NCBI GenBank assembly: GCA_031261175.1
Contig: JAISJW010000018.1
Span: forward strand, 1-64,000
Source: Lactobacillales bacterium
GTDB lineage: Bacteria > Bacillota > Bacilli > Lactobacillales > Streptococcaceae
DNA: 64,000 bases
Reading direction: 5' to 3'
The notes beneath the pieces are model-generated. The model saw only the letters and a list, made by a program, of their open reading frames with translations, did not search any database and was not told the DNA's origin. Position 1 is the stretch's first letter, and the number at the start of each line of letters is the position of its first letter. A program made the translations under genes and the position numbers. This document shows, piece after piece, positions 17,191 to 26,456 of the stretch.

Positions 17191-17543
17191 TATCTCACCA
17201 AACTTTCTGCGGAGCCTGCGAGCTTATAGTTAAAGTCGCCGAGGTCCCAAAATAAAATTTTAACTTTTCCAACAACTGTGTAATCACACTTAGTGCCGAA
17301 CTCCAACTTCTCGCCTAGTTGCGAGCTTTCAACGCTGAATTTATCCTCTTTATCGATCGAATCGAGGTTTTCAATCGCCTCAACCGTTAACCCACCACAC
17401 CGCTCGATTTGGTAGTTGACGTCCTGCTTGTAGGTGTGGACTTGGTTTAAGTTGAAGCCGACGTAGAACACGCTCAGGAAAAAGAACAGGCCGAGCAAGC
17501 CGATGAAGGCATTGATGATTAGTGATGTGTTTTCTTCTAACAT
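17190..17543 (-). CDS. Single-helix exported protein of the Tad-like cluster (pseudopilin-like)
   Basis: A 117-residue protein: MLEENTSLIINAF, one helix (about 8-31), then an exported domain with two cysteines that could form a disulphide (in ERCGGL and TKCDY). I chose ATG 17543 because it follows a GGAGG site 5 bases after it; a longer frame to 17609 would lie inside the previous gene. The architecture matches TadE/TadF-type minor pseudopilins, but the sequence is too diverged for a firm name. Confidence 0.7.
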   Translation of the reverse strand: MLEENTSLIINAFIGLLGLFFFLSVFYVGFNLNQVHTYKQDVNYQIERCGGLTVEAIENLDSIDKEDKFSVESSQLGEKLEFGTKCDYTVVGKVKILFWDLGDFNYKLAGSAESLVR

Positions 17544-17553
17544 ATCTCGCCTC

Positions 17554-18225
17554 CTAGCCCATCCGCGCAATCTCAAAGAGCAAAATGCACGCGGCGTAAC
17601 CGGCGACAAGAATAAAATTACTCATCGTCAGCTTCGTCGGCACGTACGAAAACTTGCGCAGTTTCCGAGCGATAATCACATCAATTTTGGCAAGTAACTC
17701 CTTGTTCGCGCGCTCACTAAGTTCGGCAATTATATCGAGATCACTCGTGCCCATCTGAATATCAAAAAGCGACTCCATAAAGAGGTAGCTGAAATGCGAA
17801 TCGCTCAAATCGTGTGCGAACTTCTTGTACGGTTCAATCGAGTTTGAATTCTCGTTCATCTCCATCATCAAAACCTCAAGGCGCCGGCGAAGTTGGTCGT
17901 TCACCCGAAATTTAACCTTCGAAAAAATATGATATAAATTCCGCTCGTTCGCTACCTCTTCTAAATACGGAAGTACAACGCGGGCAAATTTAACAAACTC
18001 GAGCTCGGCGTGATAGCGATATTCGCGGTAATTATTATCGATCGATTTGCGCCCGAGATAAAAATAACCGATAGCGCTCGCAAGCAGGAACGCACTGATG
18101 TAACCCGAGTAAAATAGACACGGTACGGCGATAACTAGCAGCGTTAGAACGACAATTTTTCGCCGACGCTGCCACGCTAAAATCTGCGCCTTACTATTCC
18201 CCATTTCAATTAGTTTTTCAATCAT
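17554..18225 (-). CDS. TadC-like inner-membrane platform protein
   Basis: A 223-residue protein with helices at about residues 26-58 (two) and near the C-terminus (about 200-219), and a helical cytoplasmic domain between. This is the half-length GspF/TadC arrangement. Its start overlaps the TadB-like stop as ATGA. In Tad systems TadB and TadC together form the membrane platform on which the ATPase acts. Assignment rests on order and topology rather than on a strong motif. Confidence 0.7.
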   Translation of the reverse strand: MIEKLIEMGNSKAQILAWQRRRKIVVLTLLVIAVPCLFYSGYISAFLLASAIGYFYLGRKSIDNNYREYRYHAELEFVKFARVVLPYLEEVANERNLYHIFSKVKFRVNDQLRRRLEVLMMEMNENSNSIEPYKKFAHDLSDSHFSYLFMESLFDIQMGTSDLDIIAELSERANKELLAKIDVIIARKLRKFSYVPTKLTMSNFILVAGYAACILLFEIARMG

Positions 18226-19085
18226 TCTAGCCCTCCTCGCTTCAAACTGATAATATTATCATCAAAATAATTTTTCCTAAATCCATCCATAATCAATAGC
18301 ACGACCGTCACATAAACTACGCTCAAAACCGTTCCAATCGTCGAATCCACAAAGGCAAGTCGATACGTATTGAAGCTGAAACTCGTAATCAACAGAGTGA
18401 TAAACACACCAATCACAAATATCATACTCCTGATATCGCGAAAATGTTCGCGTTTTTTTGCGTAAAATTGCGCCCGTTTTTCGTACATCAAATCGTGATA
18501 AGTTTTGATGTTTTTCAGGACGTTGCGATTGATTTCGCCATCGATCACCCACGTCTCAATCTGTTCCATAAACTGCACGAAAACGTGATCGTTCTTATAT
18601 TTCTCGTAAATCCGCGCAAACTCCGCCTTAATCAGACTGTTCTCGCTGCCGAGTTTGATCTTCAAAATCAGCGGGGCAAGTTCCGCCTGCAACTCGCCCG
18701 AAATCCGCTCATTGGCGCGCTCTAAACTCGTAATAATATTTTTATTTTTATCCATCATTATTTGGGTCAAAGAACCAACAAATTTATTACAAGCTTTTTC
18801 TTCTTCGACGCGGTAATTATGCATAACAACCTCCGGCATTATAAAGCGCCGGGCATACACAATGATCACTACAAACTCAACTATCGTATAAATAGGATTG
18901 AACGTTAAAACTAACACTAATCCCGCAATAATAATCGGCGCTAAAAATAAGTTAATAAACCAATCGCGCCGCGTAAGCGTACTGCGATAGCGTCGGTTCA
19001 GCGCGTTTAATTTTTCGATTTCCTCGCGCTGAAATAATAATTTTGTGCTGTTAAGCCAGTTGATGAAGTCTTTGATAATCGACAA
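18222..19085 (-). CDS. TadB-like inner-membrane platform protein
   Basis: A 287-residue GspF-type protein with helices at about residues 42-80 (two) and 225-275 (two), and a long helical cytoplasmic domain (about 85-220) with SLTQIMMDKNKNIITSLERA. The start is TTG at 19085, 9 bases after AAGGAGG; an upstream extension to 19151 runs through the ATPase gene and lacks a ribosome site. The remaining overlap with the ATPase gene is 35 bases. It sits between the ATPase and TadC-like genes, the standard Tad order. Confidence 0.75.
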   Translation of the reverse strand: MSIIKDFINWLNSTKLLFQREEIEKLNALNRRYRSTLTRRDWFINLFLAPIIIAGLVLVLTFNPIYTIVEFVVIIVYARRFIMPEVVMHNYRVEEEKACNKFVGSLTQIMMDKNKNIITSLERANERISGELQAELAPLILKIKLGSENSLIKAEFARIYEKYKNDHVFVQFMEQIETWVIDGEINRNVLKNIKTYHDLMYEKRAQFYAKKREHFRDIRSMIFVIGVFITLLITSFSFNTYRLAFVDSTIGTVLSVVYVTVVLLIMDGFRKNYFDDNIISLKRGGLE

Positions 19086-20217
19086 TAAGCTCGCCCTCCT
19101 TAAAATGTTGTTTGAATAGCGACTCAGTCCCCGTGGGGCTGAACGCGACAATTTCTTCTAAATAACGGAAAATCCGACCGTGGTGCTCGACCTTTTTCAG
19201 GTGGACACCATAGCTAAAATATTCCAAAATATCATTTGTTATCATCTCTTCATTGAGATTTTTTTCGTTCATTAAACACATATTCGTAAACCGGCGCGTA
19301 ATCGCCTGAGCGCCCGCCGCGTGAACCGAAGTTACAATGCTGTGCCCGGTCAGAACCGCCTGCAACATCTCATAAGCCTCGCACCCACGCGTTTCCGAGA
19401 CGATCAGCCAGTTCGGATTGTTGCGCAAACCACTTTTTATCAAATCATTAATCGGCACGTTTTTATTGATCAGCCACGCGTAGACATCGAGATCCGGGTA
19501 CAGCTCCTTCAGGTGCATCTCGTAAATATCCTCGATCAGGCAAATCCGGTCATGCGGATTCACGAAACTAAACAAAAGCTTGTGCAGTTCTGTCTTCCCG
19601 CACCCCGTCTCGCCACTGATAACGACGTTCGACCTTTCACGCATCGCCCCCTTCAAGAAATCAAGCACCTCCGGTGGGGCAAATCCATCAAAGTTCCGTT
19701 CGTTCAAAGCGAGATACGGCTTCAACACGCGAATCGCCATCGTCGTCCCGCGAGTCGCAACCGCCGGATGGACCGCATTGATCCTCATATTTAAATACGA
19801 ACTATCGAGAATCGGATTGTTCGGGTTAAATAATTTCCCAACCGCATTCGCAAACTTCATCACAATCTTCGTAATATACTCCTCGATATCCTTAATCCCT
19901 AGCTCCTCAGCGCTATAAACCTTGCGCTCGCTTATCGCCTCAACGACCAAAAACTCGCCGTTCCAACCGATATCAGTCACCTCGGGATCCTTCAGAAAAT
20001 TCTCAATCACCCCCGTTCCGACCGTCTCGTTCACAATCATTCGGGCAATTTCCTCGTCGCGCTCGACGAGGTTTTTATGCTCCTTCATAATAATCGCGAC
20101 AAGTTCTCGTCGGACGTCGAGGTCAAACAACCCCGCTAAAAGTTCGCGCGAATGATACGTAATCAAGTCCTGCCGAATCACCTTCAGCACTTTTTCGTCC
20201 AATTTTTTATTCATCAC
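19051..20217 (-). CDS. CpaF/TadA-type secretion ATPase
   Basis: A 388-residue type II/IV secretion ATPase of the CpaF/TadA subfamily, which powers pilus assembly. Walker A is ISGETGCGKTE (about 213-223), the Asp/Glu box is LIEDIYEMH (about 238-246), the Walker B region is LIVSETRGCEA (about 278-288) and the His box is GHSIVTSVHA (about 297-306). The N-terminal domain contains DIGWNGEFLVVE. Walker A ends in Thr-Glu rather than the usual Thr-Thr. No zinc-binding tetracysteine is present, unlike ComGA/PilB. It overlaps the preceding gene by 11 bases. Confidence 0.92.
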   Translation of the reverse strand: MMNKKLDEKVLKVIRQDLITYHSRELLAGLFDLDVRRELVAIIMKEHKNLVERDEEIARMIVNETVGTGVIENFLKDPEVTDIGWNGEFLVVEAISERKVYSAEELGIKDIEEYITKIVMKFANAVGKLFNPNNPILDSSYLNMRINAVHPAVATRGTTMAIRVLKPYLALNERNFDGFAPPEVLDFLKGAMRERSNVVISGETGCGKTELHKLLFSFVNPHDRICLIEDIYEMHLKELYPDLDVYAWLINKNVPINDLIKSGLRNNPNWLIVSETRGCEAYEMLQAVLTGHSIVTSVHAAGAQAITRRFTNMCLMNEKNLNEEMITNDILEYFSYGVHLKKVEHHGRIFRYLEEIVAFSPTGTESLFKQHFKEGELIVDYQRLHQLA

Positions 20218-20575
20218 TTACCTCCACTATACTCGTCGCCGTGTATCCCTTGCACCGAACCTTAATCGCCTTCGTCTGCGTAAAACCATCCACTTTCGAC
20301 GGCTCATCGATATAATCAAACGAAACACTACCCGACCCCACATCAACAGCCTTAGCAAAGTCCTCTTCGAACCCCGCCTTGTCTAGCCACAGCTCGCGCT
20401 CCGTCACCCGAGCCGCCCGATCCAAGTTCGAATAGGCACTCGTCCTAATCGCTTCCTGCATCTTCTGTTTCCCGGAATCCTCCGAGAAATGCTGCATCGC
20501 AAACACCGCTAAAAGCATCGTCCCCGCGAGCATCCCCAAAGCAATTCCAATTGTTTTTATATAATTTTTCAGCAT
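20207..20575 (-). CDS. Pseudopilin-like protein of the Tad-like cluster
   Basis: A 122-residue protein with one N-terminal helix (about 6-28, IKTIGIALGMLAGTMLLAVF) after the short start MLKNY, then an exported domain rich in charged residues ending TATSIVEVSDE. The start is ATG 20575 with GAGGG 8 bases upstream. Like the other small proteins of the cluster it begins Met-Leu followed by polar residues. TadE-like by topology. Confidence 0.65.
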   Translation of the reverse strand: MLKNYIKTIGIALGMLAGTMLLAVFAMQHFSEDSGKQKMQEAIRTSAYSNLDRAARVTERELWLDKAGFEEDFAKAVDVGSGSVSFDYIDEPSKVDGFTQTKAIKVRCKGYTATSIVEVSDE

Positions 20576-20631
20576 TTTCTGCCCTCACTTTTCATTAAAG
20601 AGGCGAGCTACTTGCCCGCCCCCCAGGTCTT

Positions 20632-20781
20632 TTAAAGGCCCTTAGGAATCATGTTCACGAAGAAATCTTCCACGTTTGTCAAGACGCCTGGGAAGACGAC
20701 TTTTGCTAGTGCGACCATGGCTGCGCCGACGACTACTGCGCCGATCATCCACCACGTGCGGTCTGTATTTTGATCTAACAT
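20632..20781 (-). CDS. 49-residue Flp-like major pilin candidate
   Basis: A short gene reading MLDQNTDRTWWMIGAVVV, then one helix (about 11-29) and an amphipathic tail ending VNMIPKGL. The ribosome site GAGGTGAGAGG ends 3 bases before the ATG. Size and position, ahead of the ATPase and platform genes, are those of the major Flp pilin in Tad loci, but the Gly-X4-Glu-Tyr processing motif is missing. It therefore either remains uncleaved or is processed differently. The stop is at 20632. Confidence 0.65.
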   Translation of the reverse strand: MLDQNTDRTWWMIGAVVVGAAMVALAKVVFPGVLTNVEDFFVNMIPKGL

Positions 20782-20797
20782 CCTCTCACCTCCTCTC

Positions 20798-23149
20798 CTA
20801 CGAATTTATCCAATCGATTTCACCCTGGGTAAAACCGTTTTTGGCAAGTCTCTCCCCGTTCGCCTTCTCGGCGTAAACGGGGGCAATTAAAATATCATCG
20901 TGCGCCTTCGTGCGGCTCGATTTCTCGAGCAACATCCGCGCGGGAACGTCTATTTTTACTTTATATTTCAGCGTAAATTTATTGATACCAATGGCTTCGC
21001 TCGTTACGCTCGCATCATATTGACCTTGATCAGCGAATAACGGAATGTAGATTTTATGTCCGCCGTCGATCAGGTTGGCCTTCTCTTTGCTCGCGAATAC
21101 TTTTCCTGTTTTCGGCTCAATCCAAACCGTTGGAAGGTCGAGATCGAAGCTTGTTTTGCTAATGTTTAGATCGACTATTTCTTTTGGTACATTAAGTTTG
21201 AAACCGTCTAAATCAGCGCTGTCAAGTGTTGCTCTCGTTTTATATTCGAAACCGTACCCAGCTTTTTTTATGATATTTCGTGGTGCTTCAAGTTTGAAAT
21301 GTTCATATTTTTCTTCAACCTGATTTTGATTTTTATACTTAATAGTCTGAACTATCGGGCTATATTCGTTCGTGTCGATTTGCTCTTTCGTTGTTGTCGA
21401 GCCATATGTCGTGTCGCTCGTTTTGGAATAATCGATATTGAGCGGATTCTTTGCAACGTCGAGTTCGAACGTGTAATCCGTCTTTTTATTATCTCCAGGA
21501 TAAGGAAGCTCGAATTCGATTTTTTTGTCCGTTACTGGAACTTCTTTTTTGAAAATGATGTTCGATCCGTCTTTAATCGTTAAAAGTTGGGTTGTGTTCC
21601 CTCCTTGATATCCCTTATAACTAATGTCGACATAGCCTTTATAGCCATCTGTATTGATGACGATTTTATCCATCGACGGTTTGAGTTCAAGTTTTTCATA
21701 GATGAATTTTATGGTCGAATCTTTCTCAATCGTTATCGTCTGAGTCGGCTCATGAGTTATATAATTTTTTATTATTTCAGGCACAGTGATTGTTTCCTTA
21801 CACCCGTCATAACCTTGATACAGACTATCATCTTGAATTTTTTTACCCACTGTGTCGAGAAACTGAACCGTAATATTTCGTCTCGCTAAATAATTTGTTG
21901 TCGTATTCGTATATAATTTTATCGTCGAGCCCCCAACCGTGAAGTCGTAACTTGCCCTATTCGAAATCGGGATGACCGCCTTGCTCGTGTCGGCTGGCTT
22001 TTTCACTACGCCGCTGAGACGGCTTACGACTGCGGTGCCGTCATACTTCGGCGTTAAGGCCTGATTCAAACTGCTACCTTGTAATTCTGCGGGCAAATCG
22101 TCCGTCACTACCATTTTGTCGTATTTGCGGATCATATCGATTCCAAGTTTTCCCACGGATTGTTCGAGGGTGTAATTAAGCGTTTGACCGACCTTGACGA
22201 ACTCGTCCGCATCGACTTTTTTCGTCGGTGCATCTGGTTTGATGTTCATCATCAGCGCATTCGAGAAGACTTGCCAACAGCAGCTCGTGTCGGTGATGCC
22301 GACGTAGAAGACCTGCGTCGTGCCGATCATTTCCATACTGACCGAGTTTTTGATGAAGTCGCTCGCGCCGAGTTGGTCCGTAAAATTATTTCCAACGCCG
22401 ATCAAGAGCATCGCGTTTTCCGCAACTCCGGAAATCGTTCCCGTCGCGACATTTGTGTTATTGCTAACATAGAAGTTATGTGCGCTACTCGCTTCCGTTA
22501 TGCCCCTGTTATTCCCATCACGATTGAGGTAGCCGACCCACTCTTTGTGGTTGCCGAGCCCGTTAAGCGAGTTCATCGTGATGAACGACTTGCTCTGCGC
22601 GGTCGGCTGGAAGTTAATTGCCAAAGAAGTTCCGCTGTAATAGTAGGTGATTTCGACCTTGATGTGTTGGAGACCCGTGTAGGCGAAGCCGTTGTAGGGG
22701 TTGTCGCTGACGTTGAGGCTCGCTGGGCTCCCGCCGAATTTGAAGTTCGAGAAGACCATCCGCATGTCGACGTCCTGTCCGTCGAACGTCCCGACGTTTC
22801 TAAATAGGTAATTGATGCTAGCCGCCGCTGTGTTGATGTCGTAGCTGGTGCTCGTGAAATTGGGGAGGTATGCGCCGTACGCCTGCGTTTTGTAGCTGCC
22901 CGTCGCAAAGTACTCGTTTCCGCCGTAACCGGATCTGCTGGTTTTCGCGATGTTGTAGCGCGCCGTGACGTTTTGCGTCGTGATAGTGACGCGGTTCGTC
23001 GGATCGTAATTGTCCTTCATCTTGAGCGGCACATTAATCGCGTACCAACCGTCCGGCTCGATTGTTATTTTTCCCGCCTCTGCTGTTTTTGTTGTCAAAG
23101 CAATTATGGCAATTAAAATCGCCATTGCTAGTTTTAATTTGTTTTTCAT
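20798..23149 (-). CDS. Large secreted protein with MucBP domain, first gene of Tad-like cluster
   Basis: A 783-residue protein with a signal peptide (residues 1-25, ending TAEA). Residues 26-345 form a large unnamed domain with several Asn/Ser-rich strands; about 345-430 contains a conserved-repeat-like segment (VKVGQTLNYTLEQSVG), and about 425-490 is a MucBP-like module (RRNITVQFLDTVGKK to TIKFIYEKL). The C-terminus ends FTQGEIDWINS with no LPXTG, no membrane helix and no binding repeat. It is the first gene of the pilus cluster, transcribed from the TACGTATA-type promoter, 16 bases upstream of the 49-residue pilin gene. A tip adhesin held by the pilus is the simplest guess. Confidence 0.75.
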   Translation of the reverse strand: MKNKLKLAMAILIAIIALTTKTAEAGKITIEPDGWYAINVPLKMKDNYDPTNRVTITTQNVTARYNIAKTSRSGYGGNEYFATGSYKTQAYGAYLPNFTSTSYDINTAAASINYLFRNVGTFDGQDVDMRMVFSNFKFGGSPASLNVSDNPYNGFAYTGLQHIKVEITYYYSGTSLAINFQPTAQSKSFITMNSLNGLGNHKEWVGYLNRDGNNRGITEASSAHNFYVSNNTNVATGTISGVAENAMLLIGVGNNFTDQLGASDFIKNSVSMEMIGTTQVFYVGITDTSCCWQVFSNALMMNIKPDAPTKKVDADEFVKVGQTLNYTLEQSVGKLGIDMIRKYDKMVVTDDLPAELQGSSLNQALTPKYDGTAVVSRLSGVVKKPADTSKAVIPISNRASYDFTVGGSTIKLYTNTTTNYLARRNITVQFLDTVGKKIQDDSLYQGYDGCKETITVPEIIKNYITHEPTQTITIEKDSTIKFIYEKLELKPSMDKIVINTDGYKGYVDISYKGYQGGNTTQLLTIKDGSNIIFKKEVPVTDKKIEFELPYPGDNKKTDYTFELDVAKNPLNIDYSKTSDTTYGSTTTKEQIDTNEYSPIVQTIKYKNQNQVEEKYEHFKLEAPRNIIKKAGYGFEYKTRATLDSADLDGFKLNVPKEIVDLNISKTSFDLDLPTVWIEPKTGKVFASKEKANLIDGGHKIYIPLFADQGQYDASVTSEAIGINKFTLKYKVKIDVPARMLLEKSSRTKAHDDILIAPVYAEKANGERLAKNGFTQGEIDWINS

Positions 23150-23170
23150 CTTTTTTCCTTTCTTGCTCGA

Positions 23171-23236
23171 AATTTTTTACCCCTATACTATATATATACG
23201 TATTTTTTTGCGTTTTGTTACATTTTTGGTCAAAAA
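23171..23236 (-). promoter_or_regulatory. TACGTATA-type promoter block, copy A (Tad-like cluster)
   Basis: Minus-strand order: TGTAACAAAACGC, an A run, TACGTATA (23195-23202), TATATAGTATAGGGG. The box is 46 bases before the start codon and no sigma-A -35/-10 pair is visible. Nearly identical blocks precede four other loci in the window. TACGTATA differs by one base from the streptococcal SigX box TACGAATA. Confidence 0.65.
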
Positions 23237-23255
23237 AGTTCAAAAAAAAATCGCT

Positions 23256-23326
23256 TACTGTTTTTTAAGGCGTTTTTTAGGGGTTTCGATGATTGAAACT
23301 CCTAAAAAACGCTTTAAAAAACAGTA
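23256..23326. repeat. 71-bp palindromic repeat, copy 3
   Basis: TACTGTTTTTTAA to TTAAAAAACAGTA with centre CGATGATTGA. It lies 13 bases after the ileS stop and 20 bases before promoter block A, so it could end ileS transcription and insulate the Tad-like cluster. Confidence 0.9.
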
Positions 23327-23338
23327 AGCATTTTTATA

Positions 23339-26119
23339 CTATTCGAATTCCGCTCCTGGGAACTCTTTTTCGACGATTTCAGCACAATGTGCGCATAAAT
23401 CGCCTTTAAAATCGGTGCGGACGGCGCGACAACGTGGACAAACTTCCCCGTCGGCGTGCTCGACGATGATTTCACCGTCTCCGTCAGCTAATTCGAATTG
23501 CGACACGATCAACAATTGAGCGATATCGGCATTCAAACCTTCTAATAATGTCTTAGTATCGGAATCGACCTTCGCGATAACTTTCGCTTCAAGTGATTTT
23601 CCGATGAATTTATCAGCCCGCTTCACTTCAAGCGCTTTGTTGACTTCAGCGCGGAACTCAAGGAACGCGCTCCACTTGCCAACAAGCTCTTCTGCACCTG
23701 GCAAGTCAAGGGCGTCAGGCATTTCGCTTAGCTGAACAAGCTCGTCGTCCTCTTTCAGATAAGAGAAGATTTCCTCGGCCGTGTGCGGAATGATCGGAGT
23801 CAAGAGCTTAGCAAGTGCGACTGCCACATCGTAGAAGACGGTTTGCATCGCGCGACGCTCGAAGGCATCAGCTGCCTCGATGTAGACAACGTCTTTGGCG
23901 AAGTCGAAGTAGAACGCCGACAAATCGCTTGTCAAGAAGTTGTTGATCGTGCGGTAAACCTGCATGAAGTTGTATGAATCGTAGGCAGCGCGGACTTCGG
24001 CGATGACTTGCTGAAGGCGGACGCTCAAGTATTGATCGACACTGCGCAAATCTTCGAACGCTACGCGATCCTTAGCCGGATCGAAGTCGCTCGAGTTCGC
24101 GATGGCAAAACGCATCGTGTTACGGATTTTCGAGTAAACACCAGCGATTTGGGCTAGGATGTCCATCGAAACGCGCACGTCAGATTCCGTATCAACCGAA
24201 GCCACCCACAAGCGAAGGATGTCGGCACCGTATTGTTTCACGACTTTTTCAGGCGCGATAACGTTACCGATTGATTTCGACATTTTACGGCCTTCACCGT
24301 CTAAAACGAAACCTTGCGACAATACTGCTTTATAAGGCGAAACGCCGTTAATTGCAACGGATGTCGTAATCGACGAATTGAACCAACCGCGATACTGGTC
24401 GCTTCCTTCTAAGTATAAGTCAGCCGGGAACGACAATTCTTCGCGCCCACGTAAAACTGCTTCGTGTGACGAACCTGAGTCGAACCAGACGTCCATGATA
24501 TCTTTTTCTTTAGTGAATGTGCCGTTCGGCGAACCCGGATGAGTGAAGCCAGCTGGCAGTAAATCTACTGCTTCGCGCTCGTTCCAGATGATCGAGCCGT
24601 GCTCGGCGAAGAGACTTGCCACGTGGTCTGTCGTTTCTTTTGTCAGGATGGGCTCGCCGTTTTCCGCGTAGAAAATCGGCAGCGGCACGCCCCACGCGCG
24701 TTGGCGCGAGATAACCCAGTCGCCGCGGTCGCGGATCATATTATAAAGACGTTGTTTGCCCCACGGGATTAGCCAGTCGACTTTTTCAACTTCGCTCAAA
24801 ATGTCGGCGCGGAACTTGTCAATCGACGCGAACCATTGTGCCGTCGCCCGGTAAATGACCGGTTTTTTCGTGCGCCAATCGTGCGGATAGCTGTGGCTGA
24901 AGAATTCCAGGCTCAAGAGCGAACCGTTTTCGGCAAGTGCGTCGGCGATAATCTTGTTCCCTTTATCGTAGAAAGTTCCTTCGAGAACCGTATCGCCAAT
25001 CGGCAGCGCTTCCGCCGTGTAAACACCGCGCGAATCGACAGGACTCAAGACATCCAAATCGTATTTTTTCCCGACGTAGTAATCGTCTTCCCCGTGGCCA
25101 GGCGCCGTGTGAACCAGCCCAGTTCCGGCATCAAGCGTTACGTGGTCGCCGTTAATCACAAGCGACTCGCGGTCATACAAAGGGTGTTTCGCCTTGATAT
25201 ATTCAAGGTCGCTCCCCTTAACAGTTTTCACAACTTCGTAGTCGTTCCACCCAAGAGTTGTCGCGAGATTGGCAAGTAACTCGCTCGCCACCACAAATGT
25301 ACGGCCAGTCGAGTCAACACCAGTTTTCTCGTTCGGCGTTGCATCCTGAACTTTAACAACCGAGTAGTCATAGTCAGCATTCACGCTGATACCAAGGTTC
25401 GCTGGAATTGTCCAAGGAGTCGTTGTCCAGATGATTAATTCCGCATCAGCCGGTAAAACTGAATTTGGATCTTCTTGAATTTTAAACGCCACGTAGATCG
25501 ACGGCGACTTAACGTCTTGATACTCGATTTCCGCTTCCGCCAACGAAGACTCGCTCGACGGCGACCAGTAAATCGGCTTCAAACCTTTATAGATATAGCC
25601 TTTTTCAGCCATTTTTCCAAACACGCGAATTTGCGCCGCTTCGTATTCAGGCTGCAAAGTGATGTATGGATTTGCCCAATCGCCCTGAACGCCCAAACGA
25701 TTGAAGTCGGCCTTTTGCGTTTCGACCTGCGACAAGGCGTAGTCGCGACATTTCGTCAAATATTCTGCGCGCGGAAGTTCTTTGCGCTTCACGCCTTTGT
25801 TCGCCAAAACCTGCTCAATCGGCAGACCGTGCGTATCCCAACCCGGAATATATGGCGCGCGGAAGCCCGTCATCGACTTGTAACGCACGATAATATCCTT
25901 CGAAATCTTGTTCAACGAGTGCCCAATATGGATGTTCCCATTCGCATACGGCGGCCCATCGTGCAACACGAACGACGGCTTCCCAGCATTTTTCGCCTGA
26001 CGTTTTCCGTATAAATCGATTGCGTCCCACTCCGCCTGCCACTGTGGCTCGCGGTTCGCCAAATTCCCCTTCATCGGAAAATCCGTTTTCCCCAAATTCA
26101 ACGTTTCTTTCAACTTCAT
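23339..26119 (-). CDS. ileS: Isoleucyl-tRNA synthetase
   Basis: A 926-residue class I synthetase. The HIGH motif is in [11 protein letters not shown] (about 61-71), KMSKS in [10 protein letters not shown] (about 596-605), the CP1 editing domain lies between, and a C-terminal zinc knuckle reads [12 protein letters not shown] (about 888-908). Length is typical of the bacterial type I enzyme. A T-box leader precedes it. Confidence 0.98.
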   Translation of the reverse strand: MKLKETLNLGKTDFPMKGNLANREPQWQAEWDAIDLYGKRQAKNAGKPSFVLHDGPPYANGNIHIGHSLNKISKDIIVRYKSMTGFRAPYIPGWDTHGLPIEQVLANKGVKRKELPRAEYLTKCRDYALSQVETQKADFNRLGVQGDWANPYITLQPEYEAAQIRVFGKMAEKGYIYKGLKPIYWSPSSESSLAEAEIEYQDVKSPSIYVAFKIQEDPNSVLPADAELIIWTTTPWTIPANLGISVNADYDYSVVKVQDATPNEKTGVDSTGRTFVVASELLANLATTLGWNDYEVVKTVKGSDLEYIKAKHPLYDRESLVINGDHVTLDAGTGLVHTAPGHGEDDYYVGKKYDLDVLSPVDSRGVYTAEALPIGDTVLEGTFYDKGNKIIADALAENGSLLSLEFFSHSYPHDWRTKKPVIYRATAQWFASIDKFRADILSEVEKVDWLIPWGKQRLYNMIRDRGDWVISRQRAWGVPLPIFYAENGEPILTKETTDHVASLFAEHGSIIWNEREAVDLLPAGFTHPGSPNGTFTKEKDIMDVWFDSGSSHEAVLRGREELSFPADLYLEGSDQYRGWFNSSITTSVAINGVSPYKAVLSQGFVLDGEGRKMSKSIGNVIAPEKVVKQYGADILRLWVASVDTESDVRVSMDILAQIAGVYSKIRNTMRFAIANSSDFDPAKDRVAFEDLRSVDQYLSVRLQQVIAEVRAAYDSYNFMQVYRTINNFLTSDLSAFYFDFAKDVVYIEAADAFERRAMQTVFYDVAVALAKLLTPIIPHTAEEIFSYLKEDDELVQLSEMPDALDLPGAEELVGKWSAFLEFRAEVNKALEVKRADKFIGKSLEAKVIAKVDSDTKTLLEGLNADIAQLLIVSQFELADGDGEIIVEHADGEVCPRCRAVRTDFKGDLCAHCAEIVEKEFPGAEFE

Positions 26120-26124
26120 AATCT

Positions 26125-26312
26125 TTCCCTTTCTTAAAACCCTCTCGGCAAGTAAAAGGCGCTAACTTGCCCCTTGCATTTTCACACAAAGGACGAGCTA
26201 GCGCACGTGGTACCACCTTATTTTTTACTTAATTTATGTTATTATTTCGCAACGTTTTCGTCTCGGGACACGCTCGCTCATTCGCCCCTTAGATAGCCTT
26301 GTCGGCCGACTT
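26125..26312 (-). ncRNA. T-box leader of ileS (short stem I)
   Basis: The T-box sequence AAGGTGGTACCACG is at 26206-26219. Downstream, GCGCTAGCT can pair with AGTTAGCGC to make a terminator followed by CCTTTT. Upstream there are only about 95 bases to the transcription start, so stem I is much shorter than usual. An ATC isoleucine triplet at 26292-26294 lies in GGCTATCTAAGG and is a plausible specifier. Uncharged tRNA-Ile would favour the antiterminator and allow ileS expression. The T-box terminator carries the heptamer ACTTGCC/GGCAAGT on both sides. Confidence 0.85.
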
Positions 26313-26316
26313 TTTT

Positions 26317-26345
26317 ATTATACATTTTTTCGCATCTTTTTGCAA
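26317..26345 (-). promoter_or_regulatory. ileS promoter
   Basis: Minus-strand TTGCAA (26340-26345), 17-base spacer, TATAAT (26317-26322). Transcription would start near 26310, at the beginning of the T-box leader. Confidence 0.85.
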
Positions 26346-26380
26346 AAGAGCTATTTAGAATCACGGCATAAAAATCAATT

Positions 26381-26447
26381 ATTCTTTTTTTTGCGTATTT
26401 GGGACATTTCGAGGTCTGAAATGTCCTAAAACGGCAAAAAAAGGAAT
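26381..26447 (-). terminator. oatA terminator, diverged palindrome
   Basis: Core stem GGACATTTC/GAAATGTCC with flanking A and T runs, 10 bases after the oatA stop. The centre GAGGTCTGAAA matches the centre of several 71-bp palindromes although the arms differ, so it may be a distant relative. Confidence 0.75.
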
Positions 26448-26456
26448 TTCTTTATT

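Noticed and set aside
22160..22807. 215-residue plus-strand frame opposite the MucBP protein
   Set aside because: Antisense shadow; no ribosome site, unusual composition.
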